A DNA stretch of 7,424 nt from Treponema sp. (GCA_009785545.1 WQWD01000117.1:1-7424); one strand, 5' to 3'; positions 1-6,818 are shown, numbered from the stretch's first letter. The notes: generated by a model not told the origin, from the sequence alone. Numbers and translations: made by a program.

Positions 1-368
1 ACAGTAATATCTGGATAGAATTTTTCAATAAGAAAAATTATTTTGATTCTGTTTCCAGCTTGTTGGTGAATAATGAAGTATACATAAACAAAATTATATT
101 GGCAGAATTAATACCTTCAGCCAAAGTAAAAAATGAGAAAGTATTTATTGAATGTCTACATGGGATTGAATTATTAGAGCTAAGTATTGATTGGGACGAA
201 ATAATTGAAATACAGTACCATTGCATAAAAAATGGAATAAATAAATTGGGATTGGTGGATATAATAATTGCCCAAAATGCCGGGCAAAATAATATGGGGA
301 TTTTTACAATAGATAGAAATATGATGTTATTGTGCAATTTAATAGGAGTTGAATGTAGGAATTCGTGA
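1..368 (+). CDS. PIN-domain (VapC-like) toxin ribonuclease, 5' end cut by window edge
   Basis: The reading frame is open from base 3 to the TGA at 366-368, giving 121 visible residues. The visible start SNIWIEFF fits the PIN opening pattern (V/I)D(T/S)xxWIxFF, so probably only a few codons, including the first catalytic Asp, lie outside the window; bases 1-2 (ac) could end its GAC codon. Further PIN acidic positions are visible: Glu35 in ILAEL, Asp86 in GLVDIIIAQNA and Asp104 in TIDRN. PIN proteins are Mg-dependent ribonucleases, and VapC toxins of this size cleave tRNA or rRNA and are held by an antitoxin usually encoded just upstream. Any antitoxin here would be outside the window. A TTG at base 60 could be taken as the start but would remove the conserved first strand. 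The gene is far more AT-rich than ppc, which suits acquisition by transfer. The PIN fold call is firm; the toxin role is inferred. Confidence 0.8.
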   Translation, partial: SNIWIEFFNKKNYFDSVSSLLVNNEVYINKIILAELIPSAKVKNEKVFIECLHGIELLELSIDWDEIIEIQYHCIKNGINKLGLVDIIIAQNAGQNNMGIFTIDRNMMLLCNLIGVECRNS

Positions 369-384
369 CAGTAATATAACAACC

Positions 385-414
385 TTGAACAAAGTAACAA
401 AAATCATTCATAAT
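385..414 (+). promoter_or_regulatory. Candidate sigma70-type promoter for ppc
   Basis: TTGAAC (385-390) and CATAAT (409-414) are separated by 18 bases. A start of transcription at the usual distance would fall near 421, one or two bases before the ppc ATG at 423. The 54-base gap after the PIN gene is AT-rich, so boxes of this quality can arise by chance. No U-tract terminator is visible between the PIN gene and ppc, so read-through from upstream is also possible. Confidence 0.4.
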
Positions 415-422
415 AAAGAGTT

Positions 423-3236
423 ATGCTATATTTACTTGAAAATGACGAAAATACGGCTGTCCAAATAGAAAATGCGGACGAGGCTCTGCGTGAAGATATC
501 CGCTTATTAAGACGAATGTTAGCGGACACTATACGTGATGTAGAAGGCCCTCAAGTTTACGGGTTAATCGAGAAGCTAAACCTGCTTTCGCTGCGAGCTT
601 ACCGTGACAAAGATAAAGAAGCTCAGGCCGAACTTAAAGACATCTTTCACAATCTTTGTGATGATGACATGAACAAAGTTGCAAGCGCTGTCGGTTTATA
701 CTCTACCCTCGCAAACATTGTTGAGGATCACCACCACATCCGCCGTTGGCGAGCACACCAAATATCGGGATCATCTGCCCGTGTCGGCAGCCTCGACGCA
801 AGTTTCGCTTTGGCAAGAGAGCAAGGTTTCGATGACGAGCGGCTCAAAGAGTTTTTTAATACAGCTTACATCTCGCCGGTTTTGACGGCGCACCCCACAG
901 AAATTCACCGCCGCTCGGTTCTCGAAATATTAAACGCAATCTCCGCATTGCTTAACAGACGAGACAGACTGGCTGAAACAAAAGAAGAATACGAAGACAT
1001 CGACTCAAGGCTGCGTAATCAGATACTCACACTTTGGCAGACACGGGTTCTGCGCCTCACAAAACTTTCGGTAATAGACGAAGTAAAAAACCTGTTGTCT
1101 TTTTTTGATTCGACATTTTTTTCGGCAGTTCCCAAGCTTTACACAGCGGTTGAACGTGCCATCGGCAGTGAGAGAGGCGAGCTTCCGCCGTTTCTTCACA
1201 TTGCAAGCTGGATAGGCGGCGACCGTGACGGCAACCCGTTCGTAGACGCCGCAGTGTTAAACGAAACTCTTTCCCGCCATGGGGATCGGGCGTTTAATTT
1301 CTACCATACAAGAATACGCCAATTACGCAAGGAGCTTTCGCTCACGGGGCTTCCTGACGAAGTTATGCCGGAATTACAAGAATTGATTGAAATGTCCCCT
1401 GATCCATCGAGACATCGAGTGGATGAGCCATACCGCCTTGCGTTTGCCACCATTCAAGCACGCCTGGCAGCAACTCAAGAAGCTCTTTTTGACAGGACTC
1501 CGTCAGTGCATATACCGCATTATATGCACAAAGCTGAAGTGCAGCCTTACTCCTCGCCGGAAGATTTTATCGCAGACCTTACCATAATCGAAAGGTCGCT
1601 TTTGCTTCATGGATCTAAGCTGCTGGCGCAAGGCAGGCTTGGTAATCTGTTGCGTGCGGTGCGTATTTTCGGCTGGACATTGGCTCCTCTCGATCTTCGC
1701 CAAAATTCAAATGTACACGAGCCTGTGATAGCGGAGCTTTTAGAATTTGTCAGCCCCGGTACTAATTACTTAAAATTAGATGAAAGCGAACGAGTCAAAA
1801 TCCTGCTAAAAGAATTGAGCTCTCCTCGCCCGCTGGTTTCTCCTCATGTAAAATATTCAGCCGACACGGAAAAAGAGCTGGCTATTTTTAATGCGGGGCG
1901 TGCTGCACATTTGCGTTACGGCGTTTCTTGTATACGCACATCGATCATCTCCAAGACAGACGGACTTTCTGACATTTTAGAGCTCGCTGTTCTTTTAAAA
2001 GAAGCCGGTATTCTCAGGCTTGCCGAATCCGTATTGGACGTCAACCTTGTTCCTTTGTTTGAAACAATCAAAGACTTACGGGCAGCTCCAAAAATCATGG
2101 ACGAGCTTCTTTCGTTGCCGTTTTACCGCACTCTGCTCAAAAGCCGAGGTGACGTACAGGAAGTGATGGTCGGCTACTCTGATTCCAACAAAGACGGCGG
2201 ATATATCACATCACGTTACGAACTCTACCGTGCCGAAGTCGGCCTTGTAAAAGTGCTGACCAAACACGGCGTGAAGCTCAGGTTGTTTCATGGACGAGGC
2301 GGATCTGTCGGGCGCGGAGGCGGGCCTAGCTATCAGGCAATTATGGCACAGCCAAAGGGTGCTGTGCAGGGGCAGATACGCCTCACCGAACAAGGGGAAG
2401 TAATCGCCGCCAAGTACGGCAACAAGGAAGCCGGCAGACGCAACCTTGAAGTAATTGTCGCAGCTACTCTTGCCGCAACAGCAGACCCTTCAGGAGCCGA
2501 ACCGCCGGAAGCTCGTTTCCTCGAAGCGTTAGGTGAACTTTCCGATTTCGCCTTTGCGGAATATCGTTCGCTTGTGTACGAGACAGAAGGATTTGAAGAT
2601 TACTTCTGGCAATCTACGGTAATTTCCGAAATTGCTTCGTTAAACATCGGCTCACGTCCGGCTTCACGCACCAAAAGCCGCAGTATCGAAGATCTTCGGG
2701 CAATCCCTTGGGTATTCTCGTGGTCGCAATGCCGTGTAATGCTGCCCGGATGGTACGGGTTCGCTGCCGCAGTAGAAAAATTTTTGGCAAAACACGGAGA
2801 GGAGCAAGGTATGACTTTGCTTCAATCGATGTTTAAGGATTGGTCTGTGTTCGCTACCCTGCTCTCTAACATGGAAATGGTTTTGGCAAAAACCGACATG
2901 AACATCGCCGCTCACTACTCTAACCTTGTAGAAGACGAAGCTCTGCGTAATTCGATCTTCCCGCGAATCGTGGCGGAATACGAAAAAGCGTGTAAGTATC
3001 TGTTGAAAATCCTTGGGCAAGAAGCGCTGCTCGACCGCAATGCCGTTCTTCGCCGGGTTATTGTCAACCGCTTTCCGTATCTCGACCCGCTCAACCATGT
3101 TCAGGTTGAAATGCTGCGCCGTTACCGTGAGCAAATCCAGGACGACAACAGCCCCGAAGAAGTGTGCGAGCGTATTCGCAGAGGAGTACTCACTTCCATC
3201 AACGGAATTGCGGCGGTGCTACGCAACAGCGGATGA
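423..3236 (+). CDS. ppc: Phosphoenolpyruvate carboxylase
   Basis: This cytoplasmic enzyme makes oxaloacetate from PEP and bicarbonate, refilling the TCA cycle and feeding aspartate-family synthesis. The 937 residues are full length (bacterial enzymes are about 880-950). The catalytic His motif TAHPTEIHRR has His157. APLDLRQ holds Arg426. Glu547 in PLFETI and Asp587 in GYSDSNKDGG match the metal ligands of the E. coli enzyme, and Lys590 matches its catalytic lysine. The mobile glycine loop FHGRGGSVGRGGGP spans 622-635, with His623, Arg625 and Arg631. GSRPASR is at 743-749. The chain ends RNSG, a variant of the usual QNTG; its Asn935, with Lys823 in LAKTDM, corresponds to residues of the aspartate inhibition site in E. 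coli, so feedback by aspartate is plausible. The ATG at 423 is the first start after an in-frame TAA at 414-416 and retains the conserved N-terminal helix (ALREDIRLLRRML). There is no well-spaced Shine-Dalgarno: AAAGAG ends only two bases before the ATG. It converges on the minus-strand operon. Confidence 0.98.
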   Translation: MLYLLENDENTAVQIENADEALREDIRLLRRMLADTIRDVEGPQVYGLIEKLNLLSLRAYRDKDKEAQAELKDIFHNLCDDDMNKVASAVGLYSTLANIVEDHHHIRRWRAHQISGSSARVGSLDASFALAREQGFDDERLKEFFNTAYISPVLTAHPTEIHRRSVLEILNAISALLNRRDRLAETKEEYEDIDSRLRNQILTLWQTRVLRLTKLSVIDEVKNLLSFFDSTFFSAVPKLYTAVERAIGSERGELPPFLHIASWIGGDRDGNPFVDAAVLNETLSRHGDRAFNFYHTRIRQLRKELSLTGLPDEVMPELQELIEMSPDPSRHRVDEPYRLAFATIQARLAATQEALFDRTPSVHIPHYMHKAEVQPYSSPEDFIADLTIIERSLLLHGSKLLAQGRLGNLLRAVRIFGWTLAPLDLRQNSNVHEPVIAELLEFVSPGTNYLKLDESERVKILLKELSSPRPLVSPHVKYSADTEKELAIFNAGRAAHLRYGVSCIRTSIISKTDGLSDILELAVLLKEAGILRLAESVLDVNLVPLFETIKDLRAAPKIMDELLSLPFYRTLLKSRGDVQEVMVGYSDSNKDGGYITSRYELYRAEVGLVKVLTKHGVKLRLFHGRGGSVGRGGGPSYQAIMAQPKGAVQGQIRLTEQGEVIAAKYGNKEAGRRNLEVIVAATLAATADPSGAEPPEARFLEALGELSDFAFAEYRSLVYETEGFEDYFWQSTVISEIASLNIGSRPASRTKSRSIEDLRAIPWVFSWSQCRVMLPGWYGFAAAVEKFLAKHGEEQGMTLLQSMFKDWSVFATLLSNMEMVLAKTDMNIAAHYSNLVEDEALRNSIFPRIVAEYEKACKYLLKILGQEALLDRNAVLRRVIVNRFPYLDPLNHVQVEMLRRYREQIQDDNSPEEVCERIRRGVLTSINGIAAVLRNSG

Positions 3237-3243
3237 TATGGAT

Positions 3244-3289
3244 TTGTTCGGCAACTGCGAACCTTCGGTTCGGATTGGTTGCCGAACAA
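3244..3289. terminator. Large two-part hairpin between convergent genes, probable bidirectional terminator
   Basis: A perfect 12-bp outer stem is formed by TTGTTCGGCAAC (3244-3255) and its complement at 3278-3289. Inside it a second perfect 6-bp stem, CGAACC (3258-3263) with GGTTCG (3267-3272), closes a TTC loop. The two stems are joined by unequal bulges (2 and 5 bases). It begins 7 bases past the ppc stop and ends 2 bases before the stop of the converging glycosyltransferase. Position and stability fit a shared terminator, but there is no clear T-tract on either side, so it may work as an RNA 3'-end stabiliser or a Rho-assisted site. Confidence 0.6.
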
Positions 3290-3291
3290 CT

Positions 3292-4524
3292 CTAATTAAT
3301 CTTGTCTTGGTAGCTTTCGATGTATCGGCAGAGGTTTTCCAGTCCGCCTTCATCATTGATTAAATTCTTCATTGAAAGGGCTTTTTCTTTGTAAGAGGAG
3401 TTGGTCACAAGGTCTTGTATTTTTTTCTCAAGCTGTTTTTTTGATACTCCCCTGATTTTTACACTGCCGGGGCCAAGACCCAATTTTTTAATTCGGTCTC
3501 CCCAGTAAAACTGATCCAGAATTATCGGGGTGATCATTTGAGGTCTGCCGGATCGGGCGGCGCTGTGGGTAGTCCCTACTCCGCCATGATGAATAATTGC
3601 GTCGCAATGAGGAAAAATAAGATAATGCGGAATAACCTTATCCATGCGAAAAAAATTGTCACGATTCTTTAGCTGAGATCCAGCATTCCACCAGCCGGCA
3701 CTTAACAATAGTTTGTAGTTTTGTTCCGTGCAAATGTCAAACAAAAGACCGGCAAACCTGTCACGCTGCGCCGCATTACAGCTTCCCAGAGAAAAATAGA
3801 TTGTAGGCCGGTTATCCTTTTTAATAAAACTTATAACTTCTTCCAGGTCTTCTTTGTTGTAAGGAAGCTCATCGTTAAAACAATAACCGCCAATATCCCA
3901 ATTATAATTCCAATTATCATCAACATTACCAAGGTATCTGCTGTACATCAAAAAATTGTCAGAATTAGCCGGGGCGTGCTGAGCCTGACATTTTATCGGC
4001 GGCATACCTAATGTTTTGCGGTTTTTGTTGAGGCTTTTTTTTGCCATAAGGTTTAGGCCGTTATTCAATAAAGCCCAGAGAAAAGCAGGAGTGAATATCG
4101 GGTGCGGTTTTGGCCAGGGAAAAACCGGCGGCGGTATGGTACGACCGGGAATAAAAGGGCCGTACGCAGTGCGAATACAGGGCTTTTTGCAGTATTCCGC
4201 AATACTGGGAGCGGCAAATTCTGTGTTAGTCGAAATCAATATGTCATGTTCAGCCATCAGAGGGATAAGCTCCTTAAACTGACTGTCAATGACCCGCCTT
4301 GTCCATTCCAGAAGATTTTTTGTATCTGGAGTTACTTCAACCATGCCTTTAATATCATCAGACGCCTGAAGCACATAGGTAACACCTGAATCTTTTGCCT
4401 GTTTCTCAAAAAGACACGGCAGGCTGAGTGTGACACAGTGGCCCCGTGTTTTTAATTCTGCCGCCAGCCGAAGAAACGGATAAACGTCACCTTGAGAACC
4501 TCTTGTAACGAGCAATAATTTCAT
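3292..4524 (-). CDS. Glycosyltransferase, GT1 family with GT28-like N-terminal domain (MGT/UGT80 type)
   Basis: The 410 residues form a GT-B enzyme that moves a sugar from a nucleotide-sugar donor to a lipid or small-molecule acceptor. The N-terminal acceptor domain opens with MKLLLVTRGSQGDVYPFLRL: the GS(R/Q)GDV motif at 9-14 is typical of sterol glucosyltransferases, macrolide glycosyltransferases and RhlB-like enzymes. The C-terminal donor domain has YFSLGS (243-248) and a PSPG-like region at about 297-345, with HHGGVGTT (312-319) and DQFYWGDRI (337-345), which bind the nucleotide sugar. No signal peptide or clear membrane span is seen, so a cytosolic or membrane-peripheral enzyme is expected. 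The ATG overlaps the upstream stop as ATGA (4521-4524), and only a loosely spaced GAGGG (4537-4541) precedes it, so translation is probably coupled to the radical SAM gene. The acceptor and sugar cannot be told from sequence. Confidence 0.9.
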   Translation of the reverse strand: MKLLLVTRGSQGDVYPFLRLAAELKTRGHCVTLSLPCLFEKQAKDSGVTYVLQASDDIKGMVEVTPDTKNLLEWTRRVIDSQFKELIPLMAEHDILISTNTEFAAPSIAEYCKKPCIRTAYGPFIPGRTIPPPVFPWPKPHPIFTPAFLWALLNNGLNLMAKKSLNKNRKTLGMPPIKCQAQHAPANSDNFLMYSRYLGNVDDNWNYNWDIGGYCFNDELPYNKEDLEEVISFIKKDNRPTIYFSLGSCNAAQRDRFAGLLFDICTEQNYKLLLSAGWWNAGSQLKNRDNFFRMDKVIPHYLIFPHCDAIIHHGGVGTTHSAARSGRPQMITPIILDQFYWGDRIKKLGLGPGSVKIRGVSKKQLEKKIQDLVTNSSYKEKALSMKNLINDEGGLENLCRYIESYQDKIN

Positions 4525-5783
4525 TTTAATGCCGTTCCCTCGGCTGAGGCAGCTCCAAGCCCGATCCGCTCAAGTTTGTCAATGTCCAATTTATATTTTA
4601 TTTCCAATTGCCTCAGCGTATCTTTATCGATATTGATATTTTTATCGATACTGAGCGGATATTGTTTGGAAAGCTTTTTTGTTTCTTTGTTGGCCTTTAT
4701 CAGCATGGAGATCATTTTTCCGGGATTAAAAGTAATTGATGTCATCATCCAGCAGCCATGCGTACACCAGCAGTTTGCCTTGTATCCATGACCAATTGCG
4801 GCAACTTCAAGCTTCATCGCCTCGCTTGTCATAATTGCTTTTGCGTCACAGTTATAATCTTTGATATGACCGACAGGCTCCCGCATTTCGCAGGCACGAA
4901 AACGTCCGTCATAATCTATAACCAAAGTAGTTTCTCCTGCGGTGCAATCCATATTCCAACTGGTAGGTTTTTCGATATTTTTTGCCCGCAGATTATACAT
5001 GGCACGCATAAGCCCCACATAAAAAAACTTGGTAATGCCTCGTCCAATAAAATTCATCCCAGCACCTATTCGTTTTGCGTATAACAAATAATAAGGAGCG
5101 ATTCTGTCTTGAATGGCTGTCAGAGATTTTTCTGTAAGTATTTTTACGCCGCTTTCTCTGGTATTTCCCCGTGCAGCTTCGATAGTGTGGGTGGAAACAT
5201 TAAAGCGTCCATATACCCAGCACATAAAATCAACTATTTCATCCACGTTGTACTTTGTGATGATCGTAGCAATGTTTTTGATTATATGACCGTCATCCCC
5301 AAAATGGTCGTCAAGTTTTTTCAACGTTTGCGCAGTTTTGTAAAAACTTTCCACGCCTCGCTGGGTATCGTGGGTTTGGCCAAATCCGTCAAGAGAAACA
5401 CTGATCGTTAAATTACAGTCCGGGCAGCTTTTTCGCAAGCGGGTAATCCATTCGATTAAACGTTCTGTTTGCATTCCATTGGTCGGAAGATTGATGTCTG
5501 TTACGCCATTATTTTTATGGAACATCTCCAGAATTTCCGGAAGGTCTTCCCGCAAAGTAGGTTCGCCGCCAGACAGTAAAAGCCGCTTAAAATTTCCGGC
5601 GCTTTGAGAAAACTTTTGTATATCTTCAAAAGAATTATCGGCAGCCTTCTGTTCCATGTCATTGGCATAAAAACACATTGCACATTTCTGGTTGCATTTC
5701 CCCGTGGTAAATAGAATTACCGTCTCCAGTTCACGTTTTGAACTTATAGCATTAAAAGAACTTCCTTTACGTTTTGATTTCAT
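4521..5783 (-). CDS. Radical SAM protein with C-terminal SPASM-like cysteine cluster
   Basis: From the ATG at 5783 the protein has 420 residues. The radical SAM core starts near residue 20: CxxxCxxC is Cys30, Cys34 and Cys37 (TGKCNQKCAMCFYA), binding the 4Fe-4S cluster that cleaves S-adenosylmethionine. The SAM-contacting LLLSGGEPTLR is at 68-78, and SVSLDGFG (128-135) is a later core strand. The C-terminal part has Cys280 in MDCTAGE, a DGRFRACE strand with Cys298, Cys312, and the close set NCWCTHGC (Cys338, 340, 344), resembling a SPASM/twitch auxiliary cluster domain but not the classic seven-Cys spacing. Such proteins modify peptides, sugars or small molecules; the substrate here is unknown. 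The longer frame back to 5936 is rejected as the start: it would run through the control region into the divergent gene, whereas AGGAG at 5793-5797 sits 9 bases before this ATG. It is the first gene of the operon with the glycosyltransferase. Confidence 0.9.
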   Translation of the reverse strand: MKSKRKGSSFNAISSKRELETVILFTTGKCNQKCAMCFYANDMEQKAADNSFEDIQKFSQSAGNFKRLLLSGGEPTLREDLPEILEMFHKNNGVTDINLPTNGMQTERLIEWITRLRKSCPDCNLTISVSLDGFGQTHDTQRGVESFYKTAQTLKKLDDHFGDDGHIIKNIATIITKYNVDEIVDFMCWVYGRFNVSTHTIEAARGNTRESGVKILTEKSLTAIQDRIAPYYLLYAKRIGAGMNFIGRGITKFFYVGLMRAMYNLRAKNIEKPTSWNMDCTAGETTLVIDYDGRFRACEMREPVGHIKDYNCDAKAIMTSEAMKLEVAAIGHGYKANCWCTHGCWMMTSITFNPGKMISMLIKANKETKKLSKQYPLSIDKNINIDKDTLRQLEIKYKLDIDKLERIGLGAASAEGTALK

Positions 5784-5792
5784 TTCCCCTGT

Positions 5793-5797
5793 CTCCT
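5793..5797 (-). promoter_or_regulatory. Shine-Dalgarno site fixing the radical SAM gene start
   Basis: AGGAG on the minus strand (within TAAAGGAGAC) stands 9 bases before the ATG at 5783. This supports the 420-residue product over a form 51 residues longer that begins inside the divergent hydrolase gene. Confidence 0.85.
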
Positions 5798-5798
5798 T

Positions 5799-5821
5799 TA
5801 TACGATATTGTATATCGTATA
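5799..5821. promoter_or_regulatory. 23-bp palindromic candidate operator
   Basis: Two perfect 10-base arms, TATACGATAT (5799-5808) and ATATCGTATA (5812-5821), flank TGT. The dyad lies between the radical SAM Shine-Dalgarno and the proposed -10 box of that operon, covering its expected transcription start near 5817. A dimeric helix-turn-helix repressor bound here would block the operon; it lies about 20 bases upstream of the hydrolase -35 box and could also affect that gene. No regulator gene is in the window, so the family cannot be named. An RNA hairpin in the 5' leader is a less likely alternative because the arms are mostly A-T. Confidence 0.6.
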
Positions 5822-5823
5822 TT

Positions 5824-5854
5824 AGTATAATATTGAATAGTTGAAAAGCCCCAA
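5824..5854 (-). promoter_or_regulatory. Candidate promoter of the radical SAM-glycosyltransferase operon
   Basis: On the minus strand TTGGGG (5854-5849) and TATTAT (5832-5827) are 16 bases apart. An overlapping TATACT (5829-5824) is an alternative -10, 19 bases from the same -35. Transcription would start around 5817-5820, inside the palindrome. The region is AT-rich and the -35 is weak, so the exact boxes are uncertain. Confidence 0.4.
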
Positions 5855-5869
5855 AAATTACGGTATTAT
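5841..5869 (+). promoter_or_regulatory. Candidate promoter of the UlaG-like hydrolase gene
   Basis: TTGAAA (5841-5846) and TATTAT (5864-5869) are spaced by the ideal 17 bases. The usual start point, about 7 bases past the -10, is the A of the ATG at 5876, so the message would be leaderless. It overlaps the -35 part of the divergent promoter, so polymerase binding in the two directions may compete. Confidence 0.55.
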
Positions 5870-5875
5870 ACAAAT

Positions 5876-6733
5876 ATGAATCGCTGGTACAAACATGGTA
5901 AAATGCTTTTAGACGAGATTGCGCACTCCCGGCCACAGCCGAGTGAAGCTTATGTATGGTTTGCAGGTCAACATGGGTTTATTATAAAGCTAAACGAAAA
6001 AATTTTTTATATTGACGTGATTCTCAATGATTTGACAGATAATGACGGCAAAAGTATTCGTGTTTATCCGCCGCCTTTTGAAGCAAATGCGGTACAGCAT
6101 ATTGATTATGTACTTTGCACCCACAACCATATCGATCACCTAAACCTTGATACTCTATTGCCTTTGGCGTCGGCAAACCCTCAAGCCCGTTTTGTGGTTC
6201 CTGCCCCATGCAAACATCTTCTTGCAGAAGCCGGAATTTCAAAAGAACGCATTTTGTCCGCCAGAGCGGGATGTTCTCTTGTTGAGGGCGATGTTACAAT
6301 AATTCCTGTGCCTGCCGTTCACACACCCCTTATGCAGGAAGAAGGCGAAAAAGACAAAAACAATGATTATACGGCTCTTGGTTATGTAATTAAAAGCGAT
6401 AAAATTTCCATTTATCATTCCGGAGATACATGGGTTACACAGTCTCTGATCTTGGCGCTCAAAGACCTTGGGCCGATAGATATTGCGATGCTCCCGATTA
6501 ATGGTACTGACTGGAAACGAACCGCTGAAGGCTGCATAGGCAACATGAACCCTTTAGACGCTGTGAAGCTGACTCAATCGCTGCCTGTCAATATGACAAT
6601 CCCTGCCCATTACGATTTGATTGCCCATAACAGCGAAAATCCCGCACGGTTTGCTGATTTAATGTATACCCGCTGCCCCGAAAAACGTTTCCATATTTTT
6701 GCCCCCGGAGAATGTTTTATTTACCGGCATTAA
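5876..6733 (+). CDS. UlaG-like metallo-beta-lactamase-fold hydrolase
   Basis: The 285-residue protein has the full metal-site set of the metallo-beta-lactamase superfamily. THNHIDH at 82-88 gives His83, His85, Asp87 and His88; His149 is in PAVHTP, Asp184 in HSGDT, and His245 in PAHYD. The N-terminal helix followed by YVWFAGQHGFIIKL (about 26-39) and the YHSGD strand resemble UlaG, the L-ascorbate-6-phosphate lactonase, and its many uncharacterised relatives. The E. coli enzyme is longer, around 350 residues. No ascorbate transport or ula catabolic genes are nearby, so the substrate is unknown; a lactone or phosphodiester is possible. No signal peptide is seen, so it is probably cytosolic. The ATG at 5876 has no Shine-Dalgarno. 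The next Met (residue 10) has none either, and the N-terminal tryptophan-containing helix aligns with UlaG, so this start is kept. Confidence 0.88.
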   Translation: MNRWYKHGKMLLDEIAHSRPQPSEAYVWFAGQHGFIIKLNEKIFYIDVILNDLTDNDGKSIRVYPPPFEANAVQHIDYVLCTHNHIDHLNLDTLLPLASANPQARFVVPAPCKHLLAEAGISKERILSARAGCSLVEGDVTIIPVPAVHTPLMQEEGEKDKNNDYTALGYVIKSDKISIYHSGDTWVTQSLILALKDLGPIDIAMLPINGTDWKRTAEGCIGNMNPLDAVKLTQSLPVNMTIPAHYDLIAHNSENPARFADLMYTRCPEKRFHIFAPGECFIYRH

Positions 6734-6818
6734 ACGGGCAGACATCTCGCCGCTTTTTATCGTGCGTTAGGCGAAATGCAGACCCTGTGATATTTTTTAA
6801 GTTATAGTCCTTTAATTT

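Noticed and set aside
38..400. 120-residue open frame on the minus strand across the PIN gene
   Set aside because: The plus-strand frame has clear PIN motifs; the opposite frame is low-complexity hydrophobic translation of AT-rich sequence.
2664..3134. 156-residue open frame on the minus strand inside ppc
   Set aside because: It lies wholly opposite strongly conserved ppc coding sequence, has no ribosome site I can see and no recognisable domain.
3237..3291. Search for a small precursor-peptide gene that a radical SAM enzyme might modify; also searched 5784-5875 and 6734-6938
   Set aside because: No short frame with a credible start, ribosome site and peptide-like composition was found, so a peptide-modifying role has no local support.
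5799..5821. The dyad as an intrinsic terminator or attenuator hairpin
   Set aside because: The stem is mostly A-T, has no T-run after it on the minus strand before the Shine-Dalgarno, and sits at the expected transcription start; operator is the simpler reading.
5784..5936. N-terminal extension of the radical SAM protein by 51 residues
   Set aside because: It would run through the divergent promoter region and into the hydrolase gene. A strong, well-spaced Shine-Dalgarno supports the ATG at 5783.
6729..6772. Possible integron attC site: GTTAGGC at 6766-6772 matches the core site consensus GTTRRRY, with ATTAAAC at 6729-6735 as a near match to the inverse core
   Set aside because: The two ends do not pair well, the span (44 bases) is shorter than known attC sites, no inner paired boxes are seen, and the genes here are not arranged as a cassette array.
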